Origin: Mucilaginibacter hurinus
GTDB taxonomy: Bacteria; Bacteroidota; Bacteroidia; Sphingobacteriales; Sphingobacteriaceae
Direction of reading: 5' to 3'
NCBI RefSeq assembly: GCF_003324525.1
Contig: NZ_QGDC01000009.1
Span: 1-64,000 of the forward strand
Length of the DNA stretch: 64,000 bases
A program made the position numbers and the translations under genes. Positions 46,068 through 55,052 of the stretch are shown here, one piece after another. A model generated the notes under the pieces. That model saw only the letters and a list, made by a program, of their open reading frames with translations, had not been told where the DNA came from and did not search any database. Each line of letters starts with the position of its first letter. Position 1 is the first letter of the stretch.

Positions 46068-48571
46068 ACCAATTGAAGGCTTCATCGGGCCTTTTTGCTC
46101 ACAGTGCCGAGGAAAAAATGAACCTCAGGCTGCTGTTTATGCTTTCCCTGTTTACCGGCATATCCACATCATTGTACTTTGTTGCAGCTAATACCCTGCT
46201 TATTCAAAACAGCAGTGTGGCTAACTTGCCTTATGCCTACATGATATCAGGTGTGGTAGGCTTCCTTATTATCAAGCTGTACAGGGCGCGGCAAAAGCAA
46301 ACAGATATAGTACGCTGCTACACCGAAATGATATTCTGTTTTGCCGTGGTAAGTATTGTAATGTATTTTATCGTTATCAATTACGGGCGGTACAAAGCGT
46401 TTGGGATATATGTGGCTTACCTGGCATACCTCTTTAACATGCCTTTTACCATTATTTTTTCGTTAGGATTTTTTTCTGTTTGCGCGCGGGTTTTCAACCT
46501 GTCGCAAAGCAAGCGGCTACTGGCCCTGGCCGGTACCGGCGATACCATAGCATCCATAATAGCATACCTTGCCGCCTCGGGCTTAACACACCTCACCGGC
46601 AACAGTAACAACCTTATGCTATTTGGCGGGGTTTGTATTTTGCTAAGCTTTTTCCCATTGTTTATGCTTAACCAGTACAACCGCAATAAGCTGAGCAATA
46701 CGGTGGCGGTGTCGGGTTATGTACCTCAAAAAATAAACGTAGCGTTTTTCCTGAAAGATAATTTTTACCGCCTTATTGCCGGCGTTACCTTGTTTTCGGT
46801 GGCTGCCATTTACTTTGTTGATTATGCTTACCTGGTTTCGGTACAATTTTTAGCTAATGACACCGGCTACAATATTGCCACCATACTTGCCATATTTTTC
46901 ACGGTAGTGAAAATCGGCGAGCTGGTGTTCTCGGTAATATCCGGGCATGTTTTAAGCACAAGGGGTATAAAATTTGGGATGGTGCTGCTGCCCGGTATGC
47001 TTGCCGGCTGTTTTTTGCTGGCTTTTTTAGCCGGATTTGCCCTGCATTACTCGGTGCTGCTTACCGGCCTTATCTTTTTGGCCAAATGGGGCGAGCGCGT
47101 TATCCGCAAAGCCTTTTTAACGCCGGCAACAAAGGTTATTTACCAGGTAACGGGCAGGCACCAGCGTATGCAGATAGAAGCTAATATTGATGGGTTGCTT
47201 AACCAGGTAGCCACTGTTGTAGCGGGCTTGCTGCTGGTGTTTTTTTCAAACATATTTTTAGCAAAAAACACCATGCCGTACCTAACGGCCATAGCCGCTA
47301 TATGTTTTTTAGCGGGACTGGTTTGGCTGGTGCTTACCGCCAGGCTGCATGTTAACTACAAACGTAAAATTAAGCGTTACCTGCTTAACCTTAAAAATAC
47401 CAAAGCACCGCCGCCTGTTGCGGTTAAGCGCTATGAAATCAGCGCCGATGATGCCAATGGCATAGCGGGCCTTTACCCGCAGCTGCATACCAAAATAGGC
47501 GAGGGTATTAAAGCATCGTCCACTAATGCCGGCAGGTTAGGGCAAATCGCGGTGTACAACCCCTCCGTTACATTGCAGGGTACTGACGAGGCGCTAAAGC
47601 AAAAACTTATAGCAGCTTATCATGTAAACGCTAATTATTTCAGTCGTGCTGAAATCATTAATTACCTGGGGCTGCAGGGCATCAGTTTTAACCTGTTTCG
47701 CGAACTTTGGGATGCGTCGGACTTTGAACTGCGGGTAAGGCTGGTAGCCGTGTATAGTCACGGTGAGCGGTATATTGAGGACGACGCGTATTTTGAGGAA
47801 TTGTGCATAAACTATGCCCACGAAATGGTATGGACGATGTGCGCCGCCTATGATACTGAGGGGTTAAATAATGCCGTACTGCAACAGGAGTTTGAAATGC
47901 ATTACGCCAAGGTGCGTAAACTTATGTTTGAGCTGCTGAAATGTATATATGATCCGGTTTCAATTCAGCTGATAGCCGAAATTTTTTCAGCAGAAAACGA
48001 GGATACGGAAAACCAGTTATTTGCGCTTGAGTTGCTTAACAATATCATGAGCCGCAGGCTGCGTAATATTTTGATACCGGTACTGGAGCCTGTTGACCAC
48101 GAGCAAAAGATGAAGGCTGTAAGGCATGTTGCGCAGGTTACCAAACGCAGCAGCGCCGCACGCCTGAAAGAGGTTTTGTTGAAGGACGACAGCCTGATAA
48201 ATATGGCGATTGCCGAATTTGCCCTTGTAAATTATTTTGCCTTAACCGCCGACAGGGAATTTACCGGTACATTAGTTAACAGCCCTAAGCCAAACATTAA
48301 ACTAAAGGCTACGCAACTGCTGCAAGGCGATAAGGAAGATGAATTGGCTAAATACGAGGTAATAGCTAACCTGAAACGATATTACCAGCTAAATAATGCC
48401 GAAATTGCCGCGCTTGAAAATTGGGGGCTTTACTGGTACAGCAGTAAACAGAAACATGCGCTTGGGCCGCGTACACGTTTAAGAGACAATGCTTACCTTG
48501 TTGATATTGATTTGGGCGAGAAAGGCGGCATTATCATTGATACTTACGCGCTGGCTTTACTGCTGGCCTAA
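46064..48571 (+). CDS. MFS/ATP-ADP carrier-like membrane protein with large soluble tail
   Basis: An 835-aa protein. The first ~430 residues contain 11-12 TM segments (for example LRLLFMLSLFTGISTSLYFV, AYMISGVVGFLIIKL, PFTIIFSLGFFSVCARVF) with the layout of ATP/ADP-translocase-like or MFS carriers. The motif LALAGTGDTIASIIAYLAA resembles the Gly-rich helix of nucleotide carriers. The C-terminal ~400 residues are soluble and helical, HEAT-like in spacing (LLNNIMSRRLRNILIPVLEPV, DSLINMAIAEFALVNYF). No cyclic-nucleotide domain was seen. The start overlaps the receptor's stop as ATGA. Transport of a nucleotide or NAD-related compound would fit the TIR/RyR context but is inference only. Confidence 0.7.
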   Translation: MNQLKASSGLFAHSAEEKMNLRLLFMLSLFTGISTSLYFVAANTLLIQNSSVANLPYAYMISGVVGFLIIKLYRARQKQTDIVRCYTEMIFCFAVVSIVMYFIVINYGRYKAFGIYVAYLAYLFNMPFTIIFSLGFFSVCARVFNLSQSKRLLALAGTGDTIASIIAYLAASGLTHLTGNSNNLMLFGGVCILLSFFPLFMLNQYNRNKLSNTVAVSGYVPQKINVAFFLKDNFYRLIAGVTLFSVAAIYFVDYAYLVSVQFLANDTGYNIATILAIFFTVVKIGELVFSVISGHVLSTRGIKFGMVLLPGMLAGCFLLAFLAGFALHYSVLLTGLIFLAKWGERVIRKAFLTPATKVIYQVTGRHQRMQIEANIDGLLNQVATVVAGLLLVFFSNIFLAKNTMPYLTAIAAICFLAGLVWLVLTARLHVNYKRKIKRYLLNLKNTKAPPPVAVKRYEISADDANGIAGLYPQLHTKIGEGIKASSTNAGRLGQIAVYNPSVTLQGTDEALKQKLIAAYHVNANYFSRAEIINYLGLQGISFNLFRELWDASDFELRVRLVAVYSHGERYIEDDAYFEELCINYAHEMVWTMCAAYDTEGLNNAVLQQEFEMHYAKVRKLMFELLKCIYDPVSIQLIAEIFSAENEDTENQLFALELLNNIMSRRLRNILIPVLEPVDHEQKMKAVRHVAQVTKRSSAARLKEVLLKDDSLINMAIAEFALVNYFALTADREFTGTLVNSPKPNIKLKATQLLQGDKEDELAKYEVIANLKRYYQLNNAEIAALENWGLYWYSSKQKHALGPRTRLRDNAYLVDIDLGEKGGIIIDTYALALLLA

Positions 48572-49254
48572 AAGTTATCGGGCGAGTAACCTATCATTAA
48601 AAATCTGTCGCCGTTTACTTCATTTATATTAAATTTTTCAAACACATCTACGTTCAGTTCTTTGCCTGCGGCGGCTATCCGGGCAACTTCCTTATCAGAG
48701 TAGTTTACTTGCGTAGCTATGCCCCGTAAAATAAACGGGTGGTGCTTATCAGCGATATCTTCAGGATATTTTTCGGCAGTTATCATGCGCACTATCTGCT
48801 CGCCTTCGGCGGTGTAGCCTCCCTGCTTGTCAGGCTGTACGCCCTGCGCGTATTTATTAAAAAAGTAGTACACAATAGGGGTGCCGGTTGTCCACCACAA
48901 TAGTATTTTTTTTCCCTGCTGTTTTTCCAACTGCCTGCAATCGTGCATCAGCTGCAGGTATAACGATTTAACCAGGCCTTTGCCCTTATGGTCGTCATGG
49001 CAGCCGCTCAGGCCAAGGTAATAGGTGTCTTCGCCGTTAACCTTTTCAGGATTTACCATAAAAAAGGCCAGTAACTCACCCTCATCACCACGTATAATAT
49101 AGATGTCGCGGTTATACAGCACAGTTTTTTTCACCAGGTGCATGCTCGATTTATAGCTTGGTGCCGTCAACTCGTAAATCTCATCAATAAGCGACTGGTC
49201 ATCCTTAAAATTATTGATGAATACAATTTTGTGCGATAAAACTTCGGTTTCCAT
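48568..49254 (-). CDS. GNAT-family N-acetyltransferase
   Basis: A 228-aa protein with the GNAT acetyl-CoA loop in YLGLSGCHDDHKGKGLVKSLY, preceded by strand-like LLAFFMVNPEKVNGEDTYY. The C-terminal ~70 residues are an extension without a known motif. The substrate is unknown. Its stop codon (48568-48570, minus) overlaps the stop of the convergent transporter gene (48569-48571), so the two genes share bases at their 3' ends. That tight join suggests long co-residence, perhaps functional linkage to the TIR/STAND operon, but the opposite strand makes this uncertain. Confidence 0.82.
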   Translation of the reverse strand: METEVLSHKIVFINNFKDDQSLIDEIYELTAPSYKSSMHLVKKTVLYNRDIYIIRGDEGELLAFFMVNPEKVNGEDTYYLGLSGCHDDHKGKGLVKSLYLQLMHDCRQLEKQQGKKILLWWTTGTPIVYYFFNKYAQGVQPDKQGGYTAEGEQIVRMITAEKYPEDIADKHHPFILRGIATQVNYSDKEVARIAAAGKELNVDVFEKFNINEVNGDRFLMIGYSPDNF

Positions 49255-49310
49255 TATTGCGATACGCGGTTTTTGTTATTTGGTTATCAAATATAAAGTA
49301 AAATCTAAGA

Positions 49311-49387
49311 CCAGTAGACAAATTATTTGTCTACGCTACTTCTTAAAAGTAAGTAGGTGCCCATTGCTCTCCAACTCAACTTTTTAC
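49311..49387 (+). repeat. Left copy of 77/78-base direct repeat around the RAYT module
   Basis: It begins CCAGTAGACAAATT and ends CTCCAACTCAACTTTTTAC. It contains the palindrome GTAGACAAA-TTA-TTTGTCTAC (49314-49334). It matches 50350-50427 with only a few differences, in the same orientation. Confidence 0.9.
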
Positions 49388-49394
49388 AATAACT

Positions 49395-49535
49395 GGTTTA
49401 AGAGTTAGCGCAGCGCTCTTAAATCCGATAAGAAAATGAAGGACTCTGTCCGGGTATGAACCACCAACTTGTTTAAGAGTTAGCGCAGTGCTCTTAAATC
49501 TGATTAGAAAATGGAGGACTCTGTCCGGGTATGAA
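49395..49535 (+). repeat. REP pair (two ~66-base units) left of RAYT gene
   Basis: Two tandem copies (49395-49460 and 49471-49535), each with a head hairpin GTTTAAGAGTTAGCGCAG / CGCTCTTAAA and the tail GGACTCTGTCCGGGTATGAA. The hairpin is TTAAGAG(TT)AGCGC-A-GCGCTCTTAA with a TT bulge; the second copy has one change (GTGCTC). Confidence 0.88.
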
Positions 49536-49553
49536 CTCAAATGCTCCTTGAAA

Positions 49554-50108
49554 TTATCTTATTACGTGTATTGGGATCAATCCATCGGTATCGCTATAGT
49601 AATCAACAGCGCTGCTATATTTATAGTGCTGCGCTTCCGTTACTATTCCTGCTTTAACCGGGTTTTGATGGAGATAATCAAGACGCTGATCCATCATCAG
49701 GTTTGTGCTTAACTCAATAGGATGATTATCCTGCTGCCAAAATTGGTAAACATCATTGTTAATATTCTTCGAACCGGCCCGTTTAAACATCCATAGCATC
49801 CAATCCTTACGGCTTTCCTGCAAGTTTTCTTTAATAGCTGCTATGATTTGCCAACTGGTGTATTTTTTAAAATCGCGCATAATGTCACTCAGCTTTACGC
49901 CTTCTTTCGCGGAGGCGATTAAATGTACGTGGTTGCTCATAATAACCCATGCGTGCAAACGCAAACCCTTGTTTTCAATGCAAAACTTTAAACTTCCCAG
50001 TAGGATCTCCTTGTAGGCTTCCCGGGTGAATACGTCAATCCAGTTTACAACTGCAAAAGTTATAAAGTGCGGCAGTTCGTTGTTGCCGAAGCGATAGCGT
50101 GTAGCCAT
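49554..50108 (-). CDS. REP-associated tyrosine transposase (RAYT, IS200-like fold)
   Basis: A 184-aa Y1/HUH-type transposase domain protein. HVHL (60-63) in AWVIMSNHVHLIAS is the metal-binding HUH motif. The N-terminal YRFGNNELPHFITFAVV and the late block YLHQNPVKAGIVTEAQHYKYSSA are typical of RAYT proteins, which nick or join REP hairpins and are usually domesticated rather than self-mobile. It lies exactly between two mirror-image pairs of REP hairpins (49395-49535 and 50172-50330), the classic RAYT/REP arrangement. The frame is full-length and appears intact. Confidence 0.92.
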   Translation of the reverse strand: MATRYRFGNNELPHFITFAVVNWIDVFTREAYKEILLGSLKFCIENKGLRLHAWVIMSNHVHLIASAKEGVKLSDIMRDFKKYTSWQIIAAIKENLQESRKDWMLWMFKRAGSKNINNDVYQFWQQDNHPIELSTNLMMDQRLDYLHQNPVKAGIVTEAQHYKYSSAVDYYSDTDGLIPIHVIR

Positions 50109-50171
50109 TGTATTATATTAGTTGCTGAAGATATGCATTTGATAGTAGCAGACAGGTATTCTTAATAATCC

Positions 50172-50330
50172 GTATACTACCCAGACGAAGTCTCGCTAAT
50201 TCTTTATGATTTAAGAGCGCTGCGCTAACTCTCAAACCAGCAGAGGGATATTCTTAATCATCCGTATAGTACCCAGACGGAGTCTTGCTAATTCTTTTAT
50301 GATAAGAGCGCTGCGCTAACTCTTAAACCA
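50172..50330 (-). repeat. REP pair (two units) right of RAYT gene, inverted
   Basis: Two units (about 50172-50239 and 50262-50330) carry the same hairpin as the left pair, but in reverse orientation (AAGAGCGCTGCGCTAACTCT). The tails correspond to the left tails with substitutions (CCAGACGAAGTCTCGCTAATTCTTTATGA-type). Together with the left pair they form a mirror-image frame around the transposase. Confidence 0.88.
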
Positions 50331-50349
50331 GTAGATGGTTAATTTTTAA

Positions 50350-50427
50350 CCAGTAGACAAATTATTTGTCTACGCTACTTCTTAAAAAGCAAGTAGGTCC
50401 CCATTGCTCTCCAATTCAACTTTTTAC
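50350..50427 (+). repeat. Right copy of 77/78-base direct repeat, reaching into the hybrid kinase gene
   Basis: It begins CCAGTAGACAAATT and ends CCAATTCAACTTTTTAC. The last 12 bases (50416-50427) are the stop codon and final codons of the hybrid kinase gene on the opposite strand. It has the same palindrome as the left copy. The 50109-50415 gap contains only these repeats. Confidence 0.9.
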
Positions 50428-53400
50428 TGTCATTGTATTTAAGTACTCCGATGGCGACATGCCGAACTGCCTGGTGAAATTACGCCGGAAATGATCGAGC
50501 GAGCTATAACCGACCATGCTTGATATACGGTAAAGTTTATAATCGGTTTCGGCAAGTAATTCGGCGGCGCGTTTAAGGCGTGTAACATTAATCAGCTCAT
50601 GCGGCGACATGTTGGTAATAGCGCTTATTTTACGGTAAAGGGTGCTGCGGCTCATATTCATTTGCCCGGCCAGTAATTCAACATCAAGGTTAGTATTTAC
50701 AAGGTTATCGCGGATAAACTTGTTCAGCGCCTCTAAAAACTGTTCATCGGCCCTGGAGTGAGCTATGGCCTTAATAGGGGCGAGGGGAGTATTGGCGAAA
50801 TGTTCCTTTACCTTATCGCGGTTGGTAAGCAGGTTTTTTATTTGCACCAGCAGGTGCTTGGGCATAAAAGGTTTTTCAATATAGGCGTCGGCTCCCTGTT
50901 CAAGCCCATCTATTTTAGCCTGCATGGTGTTTTTTGCAGTAAGTAATATAACCGGTACATGGCTGCATTCCAGCTTTGATTTAATGCGCAAGCATAACTC
51001 CAGCCCGTCCATTACCGGCATCATTACATCGCTTATTACCAACGCTACGGGTTGTTGTGCGAGTAAATCTAGCGCCTCCTGCCCGTTGGGGGCCGTTAGT
51101 ACCTCGTAAGCAGGGTTTAGTACACTGCTTACAAAATGCAATATATCGGCGTTATCATCAACAACCAGTATAACCGGTCGGTCAGCTGCCTCATCCTTCG
51201 TGGCTTCGTTAAAATAATATGACTGCTCAGGTGGCGGCGCTTGTTGCTGCTGCGCCAGGTTGTGGGGCAGGGCAGGGAGGCTTAGCTCAAAAACATTCAT
51301 GTCATCTTCAGGCTCTTGCAATACCAGTGTGCCCCTGTTTAACTCGGCCAGCGACCGGGCCAACGCCAGGCCAATGCCGGTACCCGTTTGCCGTTCTGTT
51401 TCCTTCAGCCTGAAAAAGGTTTCAAACACTTTGTCCTTTAAGTCGTAAGCTATTATATGGCCGTCATTTTTTACGCTGATTGTAAATTTTTCACCCGTAT
51501 CAACCAGCGTTACATATACCCGGCTTTTGGCATACTTTATAGCATTATCAAAAAGGTTGCTTATAATTTTATTCAGCGCTTCCTTATCCGCGTAAGCGAA
51601 ATAGGTTTGAGGCGCGTTAATGGTAAACAGCAGCCTTTTTTGTTCGATAGCAGGTTTAAACCGCAGGTAGTGGTCTTTCAGCAAATCGGTAATATTGCAT
51701 TTTGTAATATTCATGCTGAAGCCTTTGTTTTCAATCTTCCTGAAATCAAGCAGTTGATTAGTTAGCTCCAGCAGCAGGTCGGTATTCTTTTCCATAATCT
51801 CCAGGTTCTCCTGTATAGCAGGCGCGTGGCTTGCTTCAATAACCTGGTCAAGCGGGCCTTTAATCAAGGTAAGCGGGGTGCGTATTTCATGGGCTATGTT
51901 CGTAAAAAATTCAAGTTTGGCCTGGTATAGCTCCTTTTCCTTTTTTGCGACAGCCCTTTGGTGATAATGCCGGACTATGAAATAGATAGCTGTGCCGGCT
52001 ATTGTAATGTAAAATAAATAGGCCCAAATACTTGCCCAAAATGGCGGCAAAACTTTAATAATAAGTACAGCAGGCTTACTGTGCCAATCGCCGGTGTTTG
52101 ATGCTTTTACCGAAAAGGTATAGGTGCCTGCCGAGAGGCCCGTAAAGTATACCTTGCGGTTAGTTTTTAAGTATGTCCAGTCGTTGCTTAACCCAGCCAT
52201 GTGGTAAGCGTACTGCGTTAACTCGGGCGTGGTATAGCTAAGCGCGGCAAAATCAATACTGAAGGATGATTTATAGGGCAGCGTTATTTCGCGGGTGTAG
52301 ATAACAGACCGTTTTAAAGGGGATTTGGTATTAACGGCCACCTCCTCATTATTCACCTGGAAACCGGTAATATAAACAGGCAGCGCGGCGCGGCTGTCTG
52401 TAAATTCGGCCGGATGGAAGCTGATAAGACCCTTTGCCGTGCCAAAATACATGCGGCCATCGGCATCCTTGTATGCCGAATGGCTGTTAAACTGATCGCT
52501 GTAGAGCCCGTTGGCGGTGGTGAAGATCTTCAACTTCGCGGTAGACGGCTTGAAACATACCAATCCCCGCGATGTGCTTATCCACAGGTTGTTGCGTGCG
52601 TCTTCCAGAATTGACAGCACAACATTGCTGGGGAAGCCGTTTTCGGTAGTATACGCGGTAAACCGTTTACGGTCACTGTCCAGTTTACATAAACCTTTTG
52701 TGGTGGCCACCCAAATGGTTTTATCAGCCGACTCAAACACTGAATTTATCCAATTGGAGTTTAGGCTACGACTGTTATTGGCAGTGTAGCGGTAATTACC
52801 GCTTCGGCCTGTACGCGGATCAAAAAAGTAAACACCCTCTTTAAATGTGCCGGCCCAAAGTACGCCGCGGCTGTCTTCGCGCAGGGTAGTGTAAAAGCAA
52901 TTAGCCACTTGTGTTACACGGTCAAACCGGTTGAGTTTAGGATTAAAGTAAAACAAGCCCGACAGCGTTCCTGCGTAAATAACGCCGGCACGTGTGCGGT
53001 ACAGGCACGAAACGTTTTTACTGAAAATATTACCCTTGCCCAGGTAATCGGTGCCGGTATCATAATGGCGCACTACTTTGGCGCTTTTGCTATCCCACAG
53101 GTCAACACCGTAGGAGGCACCTGTCCAGATTTGGTCACCGGCTACCAGCACCGCGGCTATATTATTAAGCGCTATGCCCGACGCGTTGCTGGGCTGGTAG
53201 TTGGTAAATACCCCGGTAGCGGGCGTCATTTTGTTTAAGCCCGACTCGGTAGTGCCTATCCACAAATCGCCGTTTTTATCCTGGGCTATATTGGTTAATA
53301 TATTGCCGCTGGTTGAGTTGCCTGCATAGCGCGGCGTGTAATTTTTAAAAGCCGAATATTGCCGTGGAAAATAATGTACGCCACGGTAATTGGTACATAT

Positions 53401-54348
53401 CCAGATGCCGCCTTCCCTGTCTTTATACAAGGCGTTGGTGGTATTGGTAGCAATTGAAAACGGGCCGTCATTATCTTTAACAGGCAACAGGTAATCGCCG
53501 TTTTTCGGCGTATAAATAAACAGCCCCGACTCGGTGGATATCCAGTAATCATCCTTAGTATGCCGTACAAAATCAGTTACAAAGGGCCGGTTTTTAGCAT
53601 TTTTGGTTACAACGTCCTTATAACTGCCACTGCCGGTATCAAACAATTTAAGGCCATAATTCATGGTGCCCACCAGCAGGTGCCCGTTACCGTCATATTC
53701 AATTTTTTGTATCCACTTGCTCAGCGAAGCTTTGGAGTTTTTAAAAACATCAAACCCGGCAAAGCTGTTGGTTGACCGGCTGTACCTTTTAAGCAAGCCG
53801 CCAATAGTTGATATCCAGATGGTGTTATCGGGCGCCAGGCATACCGATGTTACAGCATAGCCGGATTCATTGTATTTGCTGATGCGGCCTGTTTTACTAT
53901 CCCTGCGGTACAGGGTATAATCGGCTATATACCACAGATCACCCTGCTTATCGGTCTGTATTTCGGTAACGGAAGTGGCGGAAGTTTCTTTGATGACATG
54001 GAATTGCTCCAGCACAGGGTCATACCGGCATAAACCGCGGTCGGTACCTACCCATAATACGTCGTCGGTATCGGCATGCAGGCAGTAAATATAATTGTTG
54101 CTTATGCTTAATGAGTCGTGCGCCTCGTTCCGGAATACTTTAAACAGGTAGCCATCAAACCGGTTAAGGCCGTCTTTGGTGCCAAACCATACAAAGCCCT
54201 GCTTATCCTGTATGCTGCTGGTAACCGAGTTGCTTGATAGGCCATGCTCAACCTGGAAGCCCCTGAAATCATACGACTGTGCCCTGCCACGACCGGTTGC
54301 CACAATAACAAAAAAAAGTGCGATAAATAGTTTACCGGTGAAACTCAT
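50416..54348 (-). CDS. Hybrid two-component system sensor/regulator (one-protein HTCS)
   Basis: A 1310-aa inner-membrane regulator. Signal sequence (~1-23), then two beta-propellers of Reg_prop repeats in the periplasm (~25-690; recurring WVGTDRGLCRYD, IWISTIGGLL, LWIGTTESGLNK), Y_Y_Y domain (~700-765), TM (~771-792), HisKA with H820 (IAHEIRTPLTLIKG), HATPase_c (NLFDNAIKYA; GTGIGLALA), receiver with D1107 (LVISDVMMPVMDG) and an AraC helix-turn-helix (~1205-1305). It senses a sugar directly and activates transcription. Such proteins normally sit beside SusC/SusD genes. Here the neighbours are a sugar permease, an epimerase-like gene and a dehydrogenase, so these may be its targets. Confidence 0.95.
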   Translation of the reverse strand: MSFTGKLFIALFFVIVATGRGRAQSYDFRGFQVEHGLSSNSVTSSIQDKQGFVWFGTKDGLNRFDGYLFKVFRNEAHDSLSISNNYIYCLHADTDDVLWVGTDRGLCRYDPVLEQFHVIKETSATSVTEIQTDKQGDLWYIADYTLYRRDSKTGRISKYNESGYAVTSVCLAPDNTIWISTIGGLLKRYSRSTNSFAGFDVFKNSKASLSKWIQKIEYDGNGHLLVGTMNYGLKLFDTGSGSYKDVVTKNAKNRPFVTDFVRHTKDDYWISTESGLFIYTPKNGDYLLPVKDNDGPFSIATNTTNALYKDREGGIWICTNYRGVHYFPRQYSAFKNYTPRYAGNSTSGNILTNIAQDKNGDLWIGTTESGLNKMTPATGVFTNYQPSNASGIALNNIAAVLVAGDQIWTGASYGVDLWDSKSAKVVRHYDTGTDYLGKGNIFSKNVSCLYRTRAGVIYAGTLSGLFYFNPKLNRFDRVTQVANCFYTTLREDSRGVLWAGTFKEGVYFFDPRTGRSGNYRYTANNSRSLNSNWINSVFESADKTIWVATTKGLCKLDSDRKRFTAYTTENGFPSNVVLSILEDARNNLWISTSRGLVCFKPSTAKLKIFTTANGLYSDQFNSHSAYKDADGRMYFGTAKGLISFHPAEFTDSRAALPVYITGFQVNNEEVAVNTKSPLKRSVIYTREITLPYKSSFSIDFAALSYTTPELTQYAYHMAGLSNDWTYLKTNRKVYFTGLSAGTYTFSVKASNTGDWHSKPAVLIIKVLPPFWASIWAYLFYITIAGTAIYFIVRHYHQRAVAKKEKELYQAKLEFFTNIAHEIRTPLTLIKGPLDQVIEASHAPAIQENLEIMEKNTDLLLELTNQLLDFRKIENKGFSMNITKCNITDLLKDHYLRFKPAIEQKRLLFTINAPQTYFAYADKEALNKIISNLFDNAIKYAKSRVYVTLVDTGEKFTISVKNDGHIIAYDLKDKVFETFFRLKETERQTGTGIGLALARSLAELNRGTLVLQEPEDDMNVFELSLPALPHNLAQQQQAPPPEQSYYFNEATKDEAADRPVILVVDDNADILHFVSSVLNPAYEVLTAPNGQEALDLLAQQPVALVISDVMMPVMDGLELCLRIKSKLECSHVPVILLTAKNTMQAKIDGLEQGADAYIEKPFMPKHLLVQIKNLLTNRDKVKEHFANTPLAPIKAIAHSRADEQFLEALNKFIRDNLVNTNLDVELLAGQMNMSRSTLYRKISAITNMSPHELINVTRLKRAAELLAETDYKLYRISSMVGYSSLDHFRRNFTRQFGMSPSEYLNTMTVKS

Positions 54349-54617
54349 CCTTTACCCCGAAATCATGTTTACATTACTATTGGTAATAAGGCAGGTTAAA
54401 AAAGAGACCCAAAACAACGTATAAATGAAACAAAATAAAGTTTCCAGTTACCGTATTTTGGAGATAATTGGTATGTGTAAATGTACCAACAAATTGCCAT
54501 AAATAAAACTAACCCGGAAAAATCGGAGGGCTTTTTATTCATTGGTTTAACGGTAAATGTGGTTAGCAAAGGCCGGAGTGGTTACCGGCCTTTCATTAAA
54601 TGCCCAGGTGGCTTTAT

Positions 54618-54956
54618 GCCTCACCCCATTAACGGTAGTATTTATAGCAGGGGCTATGCCACCCTCTCCAATGGAGAGGGTATAATTGGCATTGCAAGTT
54701 GCAGTGTCATTCACGGGGCGAGGTTTATGCAGAAGCCTCACCCGATTAAGGGTTGTATTGAAAGCAGAGGCTGTGCCGCCCTCTCCATTGGAGAGGGTAT
54801 AATTGGTAATGCAAGTTGCAGTACCATTGATGGGTGAGGCTTCGACGTGCGACTCACCCAATACACGATAACATTTAACGCAGAGCCTGTACCACCCTCT
54901 CCATTGGAGAGGGTAAAATTGGCATTGCAAGTTGCAGTGCCATTGGTCGGTGAGGC
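54618..54956. repeat. Three tandem ~106-base palindromic repeats
   Basis: Units start at 54618, 54735 and 54851 and end at about 54723, 54840 and 54956, with 10-11 bases between them. Each has complementary ends (GCCTCACCC...GGGTGAGGC type), an inner hairpin CCCTCTCCattGGAGAGGG, and the shared tail 'ggcattgcaagttgcagt' or close variants. The 54349-55052 gap otherwise contains only the upstream region of the hybrid kinase gene. Reading frames across it are repeat translations. Confidence 0.9.
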
Positions 54957-55052
54957 GTCGACATGTGCCATAGATACGGTACCGGCTTATCCGCGTTGCA
55001 TTAAAATTGACGAGAGGGAGTATACCTCGCACGGCGCCGTTGATGGCTATCC

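Noticed and set aside
54618..54956. Possible CRISPR array
   Set aside because: Units of ~106 bases separated by only 10-11 bases, with internal palindromes and no unique spacers or cas genes.
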